The position numbers and the translations under genes were made by a program. A stretch of DNA of 64,000 bases from Paracyclopina nana (Eukaryota > Arthropoda > Copepoda > Cyclopoida > Cyclopettidae). The first letter of the stretch is position 1. Each line of letters opens with the position of its first letter. This document shows positions 9,101-17,959 of the stretch, piece by piece. A model generated the notes under the pieces. That model saw only the letters and a program-made list of their open reading frames with translations. It ran no database searches and was not told the DNA's origin. Location of the stretch: positions 888,001-952,000 of the forward strand of contig JAGUCH010000006.1 in the NCBI GenBank assembly GCA_019096065.1. Reading direction: 5' to 3'.

Positions 9101-10204
9101 GGCAACGACAAACGACGAGGAATCCGTACTCTCCTCGTCGTCGTCATAGTTAATTGCGGGCTTTGCCGTGATCACGTCGATGGTACTCGTTTTGCCCTCA
9201 GCAGATTTGGCCACGTGGCCTCTACAGAGTGCATCGAGAATGACGGCAATTTGCTGCGTGTGACTTCCGTCCTCGGAGGCCAAATCCCTCAACTCGTCCG
9301 ACAAAGGAATGCCATACTGATTCACCAGCTCCCAAAATATGCTGTGCAGCTCCTCGTCGCTTAGAGGTGTTTCGTACTGAAGGCCTATTGTCATGGCCTC
9401 AATGGCCTCGTCACAGAAAGGCCCAACTTGGCCCATCTCCAAGGAAGTCGAGCCTGACTTGCGACGCTGCCTTGGGTTGTTGTTGTAGGCAACTTGAGCA
9501 TATCCACTGTTCACGCTGGGACTCTTCAATGACGGAATGGGCAAAGATTTGGCCAGTTCTTCACCATTTGGCTCCTCCGGAGTTTTCGTGGAATCGAACA
9601 CAGGGAGAAAAGAGCCGAGGAGTGAGGTGAGGAAAATGGCTGCTCCCTTGGCCATTCCTGGTGTGATGAGGCCAGCCGCGTCCTCTTTGGCCTCCACGGC
9701 CTCTTCTAGCATCCGAGGTGTGGTGGAAGTAGCCATGGCGTTTTTGATGGTGGTGAAGAGGAGCGTTGCAGTCGTGCTTGCATCAGTGGAAGTGATTTCT
9801 TCATCATTTTGAGGCCTACTTGTCGGCCTCGGGCCTTTGCCTATCAAGTAAGAAACGCTTGATGTGTCAGGTGAGACAATTTTGGTGACCACAGTGGGAT
9901 TCATTTCCCCCAGTGAATGTGCTGCCTCTTCCATTTCATATCTTTCCTGCCCTCGCTGCTGCTCGGCGCTCCATTGTTGCAATAGGGACTTGTAATGCTG
10001 CAGCCAGCCATCTTCTGAGTTTCTGCTTATGGCTCGGCCATTTTCTGACAAAAAGCTTGGTACTGGATCCAGAGGCACTTGCTTGTAAAAAGTCCTCTGT
10101 TTGACAATTTCTGAGCCTAGGCCTGGGCCCGTGAAAAATACGAGTAAAATGAGTAAGGTTTTTTCAGCGGCCATTTTCGAATTGTGTGAGCGGTGGTTAC
10201 TCAT
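6155..10204 (-). CDS. Large Thr-rich mucin-like single-pass membrane protein
   Basis: One uninterrupted coding exon of 1349 codons. The annotated ATG gives MSNHRS. The internal Met11 (MAAEKTLLILLVFFTG) would start directly at the signal peptide and may be the real start. Order: signal peptide; a conserved-looking region with two Cys (GPFCDEAIEA and LDALCRGH, about 260-330); Gln/Pro-rich stretches; dibasic furin-type sites (RQRR near 245, RPKR near 603); a poly-Thr tract of about 45 residues (about 705-750); a second of about 25 (about 885-910); one transmembrane helix near 1048-1071 (AYILIGVCVGLSILCLIVVA); and a Ser-rich, charged cytoplasmic tail of about 280 residues. This suggests a heavily O-glycosylated, possibly proprotein-cleaved cell-surface protein. 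I know no named family. The stop codon overlaps a polyadenylation signal (TGAATAAA), followed by another AATAAA, so the 3' UTR is probably very short. An upstream exon ends at 10863. Confidence 0.85.
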   Translation of the reverse strand: MSNHRSHNSKMAAEKTLLILLVFFTGPGLGSEIVKQRTFYKQVPLDPVPSFLSENGRAISRNSEDGWLQHYKSLLQQWSAEQQRGQERYEMEEAAHSLGEMNPTVVTKIVSPDTSSVSYLIGKGPRPTSRPQNDEEITSTDASTTATLLFTTIKNAMATSTTPRMLEEAVEAKEDAAGLITPGMAKGAAIFLTSLLGSFLPVFDSTKTPEEPNGEELAKSLPIPSLKSPSVNSGYAQVAYNNNPRQRRKSGSTSLEMGQVGPFCDEAIEAMTIGLQYETPLSDEELHSIFWELVNQYGIPLSDELRDLASEDGSHTQQIAVILDALCRGHVAKSAEGKTSTIDVITAKPAINYDDDEESTDSSSFVVAQSVSFAPEAPTASTAEEADSNLRPGSVQDENPSRRGYLDRTDEDHQYFFSQQQPMRPSFQQPPQPQVYRRRGPEQVAVRRDQNDNIPAWRRLLPDLSSLPNLLPSSLRDSVFPRSDNNAGNTIRTTVKVAPLPLIRQQQQQQPYPRLVHSRPLHESNPDFARQQQKQQIDYVAIPLSQGLRRGQLDENSLLTLHQMTVPTTEDPGVPTREYTHFNNLDAVAATTASYYYNSNNARPKRQRNATSFETTEDVLIAYNVTFEGQGGKRDDGNLGKSEYYDLDSISSTSSHDFEEDYDEGNSPLGLPQPGFRFTSTTPANQQGSNNNWRETFKNRLKYITTTSTTTTTTSTTTTTTTTTTTTTTTTTTTTTTTTTTTTTTTSTTTSTLRSKATFRDASAGSLQSPEEILHQSRVRNHQQFFPNHQPPKEATAEQDYLYYPDANRQNSQDRVTTSRLQNADEELSNPRKTVQPQMGEFVLSSNEESGATTRPTFVRRRRPRPERPKKTTGALELKPLTTTSTTTSSTTTTTTTTTTTTTTTTTKLIKEPEYEYVYEYVYDEIPSTTIATIMITTAVKNEDNSFLELLSEHDHNNVDNESVIPGGLLDNAINNREEISAERNFNNDRGPIFDLDEEDIVDDDLRKQIFLEGRQPLGSGGQALNHQDPAVLLGDQQVDPEQLAYILIGVCVGLSILCLIVVAITIGYKSETHYRLENGGGAGGGGNRKRITLIKASGNESSEADTEVDSEAGIAKTSTEDLSAMKLGSWFTSKHPVHTLDRKKAKMVYPSAVYLDNLEGKSPGAAVKEKRTEADIPDDENFEDELNAKRTTSRSKITRKVTLTDDQSVSSLETIKSEDEEGASSSSRPRNSSESTVTSETAQLTKGSHKRRSYGKKSTGNYKVHGAKSEAIPSSSSSSKHKFLAHRTASGSPVVNGGSMMGSSHEGSFRFLEHEEIEHTPNARHTKRPKFDEDGNSIQWSTNSDRLI
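7486..7562 (+). repeat. Trinucleotide repeat encoding the shorter poly-Thr tract
   Basis: Imperfect GTT/GTG/GTA repeats on the plus strand, read as ACN codons by the minus-strand gene. The tract is interrupted by Ser codons. Synonymous interruptions keep it from being a pure microsatellite. Confidence 0.8.
7949..8094 (+). repeat. Trinucleotide repeat encoding the long poly-Thr tract
   Basis: About 145 bp of GTN/GTC/GTA/GTT triplets, read as Thr (ACN) with a few Ser codons in the large membrane protein. The mixed third positions indicate selection for Thr rather than recent pure slippage. Length polymorphism between individuals is likely. Confidence 0.8.
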
Positions 10205-10277
10205 CCAATTGAGTCACAATTTGGTGGCAATAGCTCCGGAATCATGGTTGATGGCACATTCCATTGTAGACGTTGTC

Positions 10278-13200
10278 CTGCAAAATAATCATGACGTTTC
10301 ACATGTACTATATACTGTTTGAAAACAATCACGCGCAAAACAATCGCGCGAGTAGCTGATTGCACCAATTAAATTGTACAGCTACTTTTCCGCGTGCTTC
10401 AAATTTATTGTATACGGTCAAAGAGCTTCCACCACTTTCTTCTTCCAAAGGATCAAATTACTGATAATTGCTGGCAAATGTCGTCATAAAATTGCATCAT
10501 ATTGTTGGTGGCATTTTGCTGCTCTTGTTAATTTTCAGCTTGCATTTTCTTAGAGCGGAACGCTATATAGATCTTTCGCGAGATCAATATCGCAACGCTT
10601 CCTTTTCTTTATATTTTTGCGCGAAAAAGTGTAATTAGTTTTTTCCCTGCTCATAGTAAACTGACAGCAGTGATAGAACAAAGGCAAACAATAGCCCTTG
10701 TTTCTTCATCATGATGAATTTCCCAATTTTGCTTGAAAATGATCTGTTCTATCAGTAAATTATGTGCTACTATCAGCCATTAATTTAGCACTAAAATGTC
10801 TAATTTCACGCAGATTTCTGGCTCACTCAGCAAGCACAAGGCCAAAGGATACACAATCTTACCTGTTTGAAATCGTCAGTGATCTGATGAGTTGACGAAA
10901 AAATATTCTCCATTTTCTTCTCGTGTCCTTGGTGCTCAGACACCTTAAACTTTGTGGAAAACCCTAGTAGCAGATCAATTTCAAAGTAGCACTTCGCTCT
11001 CGCCAAGTACAAGTCCAGCCAATAATTGGAAAAATTTCATGCCCATGCAGCTTTGCTCCAAAAACTCATTCACACACTGTTGCTGGAAGATTCTTGTCTC
11101 CTTGGGGCAAAACAGCCACTTTCTATTTATGTCGTCGTTTTTCTGCTCACTGCTGTATACTTTTGTATTGTCGCATCCAAATGCCAGGCTTTGAAGAAAA
11201 ATGCCTGACTTTGGTAGTAGTTGAGCTATTAGACGTCAGGCTTGAACTGCTTGATGACGACGATGATTTTTACACGCTGAAGCTGGCTAGTAGCCGCCAC
11301 AACCGTTCCAACATGGTATACTAGTATATACCATTGCTACCTATGCAGACGCAGGGTCTAGCACGCGCTTTGTTACGCCATCCAAAGAGACAAATTGACA
11401 AAACTAAACAGTTAGCACACCGATTGTAGCAGTGGCCATTATCGAAGGGATTGCCATTTAATTTCCTCCTTTTTCAGTCTTGTTGGCATATCTCTGATTA
11501 CATAATGCTATATTGGCATGCGCGCGCGTTTTGGATCATTCACTGTAATTACTCTGTATTATGCGTAGCAGGATATACGTACATTTTGTTTCGAAGTCGT
11601 ACGCGGAATTTCTCACACGCCATTGCGCTTTTTGTCACGAGAACATGGAAATCCTGCATAGATCGTTTCGGTCAAGTCCTCATCGTTTATCATCAACGTG
11701 GTGAGGCAATCCAAAAAAAAACTTAGTTCCGTCAGAAAAAAATACACTAAAATTACAAAATGTAATTTATGATTTTCCTCTAATTACAAGTAGCTTTTAT
11801 GGGAAAACACATGCTTCTTTAAAGGCTTCGCCAAAAAACTTTGAAAAAGTGTCGCAGAGATAATTTGAAGGCAAGACTTTTCCTCCATGCTGCTTTTGTT
11901 GTCATTCCTCTCACAAGATTTCTTCTGGCTCAAATCTGAAAAACGACATTTGGCCGAAACTTTCCATTTGCCGTGGTACATATACCAGTTAAAATTAGGC
12001 TTATTATTATTACTTTTCGCCGGGGATGATGACGATTAGATTTCTCGTGACATTGCAGTTATTACTTGCTCTAGGCAGAGATAAATATCCTTAAAATTGC
12101 ATTTTTTGTGGGTCATTGGCCGATGCCTCGCACGTTGCAAGCTGGTGGATTTGAAGGCAAATTCATCGATTTTTAATCCGAAGGTCGTGCGTTTGACAGG
12201 AGTTTTTCTAGCGTGGCAAAACTCGCATCAGTTTTTGAGGAGATTAGCTCAGTAGTAGTAAGGAAAAGTACCGTAGATATATAAATGTTGAGGCTCAAAA
12301 TTCGAGATCAGAATTTTGCAGCCTTGATCAAAGCTCTGACAATTCCCAAGCAAATCTGTCACGTGCAGCATGAAAACCTCGACGACGTCAATTAATAATT
12401 TTTCGAGATGCTAATAAATCGACGCTTAGCATTCGAACGCATTCAAGCTGAAAATAAGTGACCTTTGATCCAAGTCATACACGCACAACTTTATACATTC
12501 ATAGTAGGCCTACTATTGAATTTGAATTCAGAGTTGATTGCGAAACCACGGACGCATTATGCACAACTACATATACGAGCCAATCCATCATCTCGATGTC
12601 ATATGTCTCTATAAAGGGAGTTTCTCAAAAATTACAAATATCCACGAAATGGGAGCAACGTTGATGAATTTTTTGCCTATTTATAGTATGCGTGTAATAA
12701 GTGAGAAACAGCTTTTTTCCTTATGTCAACTGTGTGCAGGTAAGACGTTTCCTTGTCAAGTAGTTCCTTGTACACATACCATATTTGTGGTACTTGAAAG
12801 ACAATAAATACTCCACGAAGAGTACAGAAAATATTGTACTATGAATTGAAAATATGGAGCTCTGCATATCCATCTAAATTATTTCTTCTTCACTCTGAAT
12901 ATTCTTCAGTTTGGAAGACCCCCAAATTGAATAATAACGGATTCACACATTTTATGATTGCCTCTGCAATTTTCCCAGATTCTTGAGAGTGTGTGTGTGT
13001 CAATGATATAGTATAGCAGAAGACACAACAGTGGTGAATGCCACAGGGAAAAAGTGTTGTTATGGCCTCGACATATGGTGTTCTTCACTACATTGCTCCA
13101 CAGGCAAAAATGCTCCTACGTTTTATGTCTGTTTAACTCAGTAGGCCAACTTTGGCACTCACACACACTGGGACCAAATTTCCCTGTTAAAAATGGCAGC

Positions 13201-14058
13201 AAATTGCTCAAAAAATTACTATTCTCCTGCTCTTGCCTTTCTTGAAAAGGTGGCCTAAAAAATAGAGACCTTTCAATTTACCTCTAGAACATGACAAACG
13301 AAAAACTATACAGCACTACTTCTTGCTAACTAGGACAGCAACAGAAGGAAGAAAGACATGAATATAACAGTTGTTGGATTGGTTTTTGTTCAAGTAGCTC
13401 ATTAGCCTTTAAAAATGTCTTTTCCTTCTATGTAGACCTGCATTTTACATGAAAATCCACTCTTCTAGAAAAGTGAGATCATTTGCTTTTGGCAAGGACA
13501 TAGTGAAAAAAGATGTGGCAGTTTGGTGTGAAATCAAAGTGTGCAGCCAATTTGTGAGCTGACTTTTAATTTTGCAATTTCTTGGTCAGCTGTACTTCCA
13601 CCTTTCAAAACGTCATTAGCAAGATGATGCGATCAATTTTTCTCTCGAATCTCGAAAAGTTTCACTCCTCTCGGAAAACCACCTGATTAACGCCTTTATA
13701 TACCATTAGCAATAGCCATTCATTCATTTGATGGTGCTTGTGACAAACGTGATTTTGGCTCCACTTCCCAATTTTCACCAACCCCAAAACGAGTTCATTG
13801 TGATTCATCAGCCCAAAGGAAAGTAGCTCATGATGGATGCGAGCCCGAAAATGCTCGAAATTGCCTACGGTTGGTCATAGCTCAAAGTGAAGGGTGTCCA
13901 GTGTGCTACTTTACAGCAAAAAAGGTGGGTGCACATCTTGCCACCATCTTGATGCGCCAGTAACTGTTTTAAGCATTTCGTTTTTTATGCACACAATGCA
14001 ACTGGCTACATATTAAAAAGTGGAGCATGAGAAAGTGCATGTAACTCTATACGAAATA
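10278..14058. other. 5' region of the Thr-rich gene, then intergenic DNA
   Basis: A good acceptor (TTATTTTGCAG, AG at 10278-10279) opens the exon carrying the Thr-rich ATG. A good donor (AAACAG/GTAAGATT, exon end 10863) marks an upstream exon that probably extends to about 11030. In the frames I tried, this upstream exon cannot be joined to the Thr-rich frame without a stop, so it is most likely 5' UTR. It does contain an open frame (KKMENIFSSTHQITDDFKQ). From about 11050 to 14058 I see nothing supportable. Confidence 0.4.
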
Positions 14059-14457
14059 TTAGGGCGATCACATATTCGAATTTTTAGTCAAGTTACGTTG
14101 CTAAAACAGCAACCTTACTTGATCAGTTAAGTTCAGCTTGTTCTAGCCAAGTTCGGTTCGTTTTAGCTATGTTCAGTTGACCGCTGAGCTGACACGCCAA
14201 CGCGTCGTACATCAGAAACAGATGAGCAAAGTTAACTCTTCTCAATTAAGCGGGCTTCAGTTATTACGCCTCTGAGAACACTTTTTGTAGCTAAGTTCAA
14301 TTTGGCAACTGAACTTAGCTGGACAAGCAAGCTACTACTACATAAAATTAAGCTAAGTTCAGTTCTACCAACATAAATATCTGGGAACGGAACGGAACTA
14401 AACTTAACTTTCTACCTAGCTTAACTTGACTAACAGGCCAATACGGGAACGCCCTAA
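14059..14457. mobile_element. MITE-like element with TTAGGGCG termini
   Basis: A 399-bp segment bounded by TTAGGGCG and CGCCCTAA. The inverted termini continue imperfectly for about 40 bp (TAGTCAAGTTA on both arms). The interior is rich in inverted copies of a TAAGTTCAG motif. There is no coding capacity. The flanks do not show a clear target duplication, so the superfamily is uncertain. It lies 26 bp beyond the stop codon of the LRR-like gene at 14484-17153. Confidence 0.6.
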
Positions 14458-14483
14458 ATGGCTAAACGAAACTTATAATTCAT

Positions 14484-17153
14484 CTAATAAATCGAATCTG
14501 GATTAAAGAAGGGTAAGCTGACAATGTTGTGCATTTGCTTGAGGATGCCAATGGAGTTCCACTTCCACCATACATTTCTTCCAGTGGCCTTCAGTCCATC
14601 GCAGTAGTCTTTAAACTCCTTCAGTTGAGTCGTGATTGCAAACGTATCTGCTGCCATAGCATTTGTGTCAGTGTACTCTTCTTGGGGTAAGGATATTCCA
14701 ATGCACAGCTTGGCTACAATCGTAGTTCGAGGATGCAGCCTAGCTATGAAAAGACGTGCAGCCTCTATTGAGTCAACCATGACTTGTAACCTCATCTCCT
14801 CAAGATGTATCATTGGGTTTGCATCAAAAAGGCTGTTGATGTTTGCCACGCTGAGCTCTTCCTCTGTTTGCTCCAATGGTGGCTGCGTTTGGCCCCAATC
14901 TTCAGTGGCATGATTTGCAAAATCTCCTTCAGCCTTCAGCTCCTTCAATTTGGGTGCTCTGGCCCACATATACATCAAGGCCTTTTTCGTGATGAAGGAC
15001 CTTGTCTTGAAGACTTTCAAATTGGGCAGAAGTTCAGGTTGGAACAAAGGATTGTGAATGCTGCGAGAAATGCTCAAAACTGATAAATTGCCAAAATCGA
15101 TGCTAAGTGTCTCCACTTGGGGCCAGAGAGGGAACATCTGATTCAACAGAGGTTCTGGATGAACTGGCGCTAAGACCAAATCGATGTTCATTAGTCGATG
15201 TCCCACATTGTGCAGCAAAGCCTCAGCGCAGACCCAATTTGGTCCATTGAAAGTCATGGTATGTAGACTAGTCAATTTGTCTGCAAATGGCTTCCAATGG
15301 CTTCTGTCTTCAGCAACGCCTGGAAAAGATTCACATACTTTGACATGAAGGATTTTCAGATTGGGACACTCTTCTGAGATTAAATTAACATCTCTGCATA
15401 GCTCCTCAACAGGATTTTGAGCATAGGTTGACTGGCTTAAGAAAGCTTTGACCTCAGTCAAGATGTCGCTGTGAATCCATTTGTCCTCGCCAAATGAAAT
15501 GTTGCTCTTTTGCAGAGTGAATTGTAGCTCTTCAAGATTTCTAGCAGAAATGCCTTCAAACATGGGAGTGGACTTGATTCTTCTCAGTGCTGGCATAACA
15601 TCAAGCTTCCCAAAGCTTTTCAATTTTGGCAGGATTTCCAAGAGAAATGGCACTATTTGACACATTGAGTCATGTGTCTCAATGTTCTCATTAGGCAGAC
15701 TCAAGTACTCAAGAGTGCCAGCTATTTTGTGGATAGCATAGGGAAGGTACTCGGGCTTGTACTCCACTTTGTCTGGCATGTACCATGGGTATTCATAGTC
15801 ATACGAATGTACTATGTCAGGTGCAATGAATCCTGGTTCATGGGGACTGGGCCCAGGACGAACAAGGGTGTAATGTTCATCATCGATACTTTTCACAAGA
15901 TCGCCTGCTTTCAACACGTGACACAAGTAATGCTTGGCCTTTTCCTCCCCAAAGGTTTCCAAGATGTGGTCATAAAGATCATCATCAATCACATTGAATG
16001 GTACCAGCTTTTTGTCAGCTCCCTCTCGAATTGCATTGCAGCACCAGTCATCTAGGCAGAAAAAGCAATACTTGCTTGTGTCATGCTTAACCACTTCATA
16101 GTCAGTGCTGTCTTTTGTGCATTGTACAACAATATTTTGATCATTCAGCTTGGCCAGTGGATAAAACATGTACTTGTGGAGAGTGCAGTATGGGTCCAGA
16201 AAGAAGAGCTGCAACATTTCATGGTTGCTGATTTGCATGCCATTTGTAGATAAGTCGAGGATTCGCAGATGAGGACATGATAATCCAATCCCCCTCAAAA
16301 TTTCAGCTGTAGCATAGGTGTAATCATCAACCTTACAGCTTGTGCAAGATTCTGGACCAAGGACAATTTCAGTCAGGTTTGGAAATGAGTCTCTAGGGGC
16401 AGTGAAGAGCAGCCTCAAAGCACTTGGCAGAAGTAAAGGCAGCTCATAGGGCCTATCACAGATTGGGGCCATTGAGTACTGGAACTGAAGATACTTGTTG
16501 GTTTCATCAGTCCTATTAAATGCCCAAAATGCAAGTGAGATCCTCATGGAGTCATCCACATTCCTTACAATGAACTTTTTCAGCTTGGCTGTCTTCTCAG
16601 AGGAAAAGGGGTCTGGAATTGTGCTAGAAAAGTGGGCAAGTATGGTTGCAAGTTGAAAGGGGACACACTGATAGTTGATTAGCCTCATTCCATTCTTCAA
16701 GAACTTATTTGTGGTCACATTCTCAAACCGGATCTCTTGGACATCTTCATTTATGATGATGCAAAGCATGGTCTCCACTATGAATGCTCCAGTACAGCAA
16801 ATTGAGTTGCAGCTTAGACCAAAATCACAGACTTGTTTAATGATGTCTTGGTCAGAAGGCACATTTTCAAAGCCATCATATTTATGAAGGTATTTCTTTG
16901 AAGGGTATTTTCTGGTGTTCAACAATTCTCTGATCATGTCATCCCTTGCTGAAGAACTTGCAATTCCACTTAGATTCCCTCTTAAATGGTCCTTCAATAA
17001 GTCAATCATTCCATCTCTGATGGGAGCCAGTAAAATGTTGTCAATTGACAAAAGTTGAATATACACTGCACATGCATCTTCCAAAAACTTCAAGTATGCA
17101 TCAATGCACAATGATTGCAGTGATTTGAATTTTCTTTTGTGAGTAAGGCTCAT
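14484..17153 (-). CDS. LRR-like protein of an unrecognised arthropod family, paralog A (889 aa)
   Basis: An intronless ORF with an N-terminal helical module at about residues 10-90 (KSLQSLCIDAYLKFLE, RDGMIDLLKDHL) that resembles the F-box-like start of many arthropod LRR proteins. Leucine-rich segments follow (FPNLTEIVLG, CPHLRILDLS, CPNLKILHVK). A central Cys/His cluster lies near residues 357-372 (KHDTSKYCFFCLDDWCC, pattern H-x5-C-x2-C-x4-CC), which could bind a metal. An acidic/aromatic segment with EPGF and PWYMPDKVEYK follows, then more LRR-like repeats to the end. The tandem neighbour at 17960-20602 has the same architecture throughout. If the F-box reading is right, it would be a substrate adaptor for an SCF ubiquitin ligase, but that is inference. 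It has no signal peptide or membrane helix. Confidence 0.8.
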   Translation of the reverse strand: MSLTHKRKFKSLQSLCIDAYLKFLEDACAVYIQLLSIDNILLAPIRDGMIDLLKDHLRGNLSGIASSSARDDMIRELLNTRKYPSKKYLHKYDGFENVPSDQDIIKQVCDFGLSCNSICCTGAFIVETMLCIIINEDVQEIRFENVTTNKFLKNGMRLINYQCVPFQLATILAHFSSTIPDPFSSEKTAKLKKFIVRNVDDSMRISLAFWAFNRTDETNKYLQFQYSMAPICDRPYELPLLLPSALRLLFTAPRDSFPNLTEIVLGPESCTSCKVDDYTYATAEILRGIGLSCPHLRILDLSTNGMQISNHEMLQLFFLDPYCTLHKYMFYPLAKLNDQNIVVQCTKDSTDYEVVKHDTSKYCFFCLDDWCCNAIREGADKKLVPFNVIDDDLYDHILETFGEEKAKHYLCHVLKAGDLVKSIDDEHYTLVRPGPSPHEPGFIAPDIVHSYDYEYPWYMPDKVEYKPEYLPYAIHKIAGTLEYLSLPNENIETHDSMCQIVPFLLEILPKLKSFGKLDVMPALRRIKSTPMFEGISARNLEELQFTLQKSNISFGEDKWIHSDILTEVKAFLSQSTYAQNPVEELCRDVNLISEECPNLKILHVKVCESFPGVAEDRSHWKPFADKLTSLHTMTFNGPNWVCAEALLHNVGHRLMNIDLVLAPVHPEPLLNQMFPLWPQVETLSIDFGNLSVLSISRSIHNPLFQPELLPNLKVFKTRSFITKKALMYMWARAPKLKELKAEGDFANHATEDWGQTQPPLEQTEEELSVANINSLFDANPMIHLEEMRLQVMVDSIEAARLFIARLHPRTTIVAKLCIGISLPQEEYTDTNAMAADTFAITTQLKEFKDYCDGLKATGRNVWWKWNSIGILKQMHNIVSLPFFNPDSIY

Positions 17154-17959
17154 GCTTGAGTATATACACTTGCCTTTAAATGCTCCAAATTAAGTGGTGG
17201 TTATTCCAAGAGTAGAATTCACAATAGTTTGTTTTGGATATTGTTTGCATTTCAATAGCAACAAGTATGCATCCTTGCTGCCATAGTTATCAGATCGAAA
17301 GTACCCCTATCTTACAATGCTTTATTCTAATATTGTTCCTAGATTATGATTTAACCTTATTTCCTGCTATCAAATGTTGTGATTAGCTAATTTATATGTT
17401 ACATCTTACTTTTCAAAACTTTTCATATCAAACTAATTCATGACATAAAAAACGGCTCTTAAAATAGCCTTAATTTGTATGGCTCTTTTGAAGGAACTGC
17501 TGAAGGATCTGACGTTTAGAAGTTACTGATTGTTGACACTTTACACATTTGAATGCAACTTCCCTTTAAATCCATAGCATTCACTTTTCTAATTAATATG
17601 ATCATTTATGGTATTTATTTTGGGTTCTATAGCAATTTTTCAACTTGTCTTTCAGAAAGACATTTCCAAATCACATTTTTAATATGGGTGTAAAATGCTA
17701 CATGCGCAGCTTTTCATTGAACTATAACTGAAACATTATATATATAGTTATTATTAATGCCAGAAGCGCACTCTTTCGTTAAATGATCGTTTTGGCATTT
17801 TTTGAGTTTGTAAGCTTGTTAGGGTTAGCAGTTTTGAGGAGGTTTAGGTTGTTGCTAAAACCAGAATTTACAGCAGTTTTATTTAACTTTCTATTTCAGG
17901 CTTGAATTAGGATCATAAAAAATATGCTTTCGCTATTTGGCTCAGAATCAGTGCTGAAG
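17154..17959. other. Spacer between the LRR-like paralogs
   Basis: AT-rich intergenic DNA. An AATAAA on the minus strand (17878-17883) lies about 77 nt past the stop of the 17960-20602 gene and is its likely polyadenylation signal. Upstream of the 14484-17153 gene a TATA-like GTATATACTC sits very close to the ATG. Nothing else is recognised. Confidence 0.5.
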
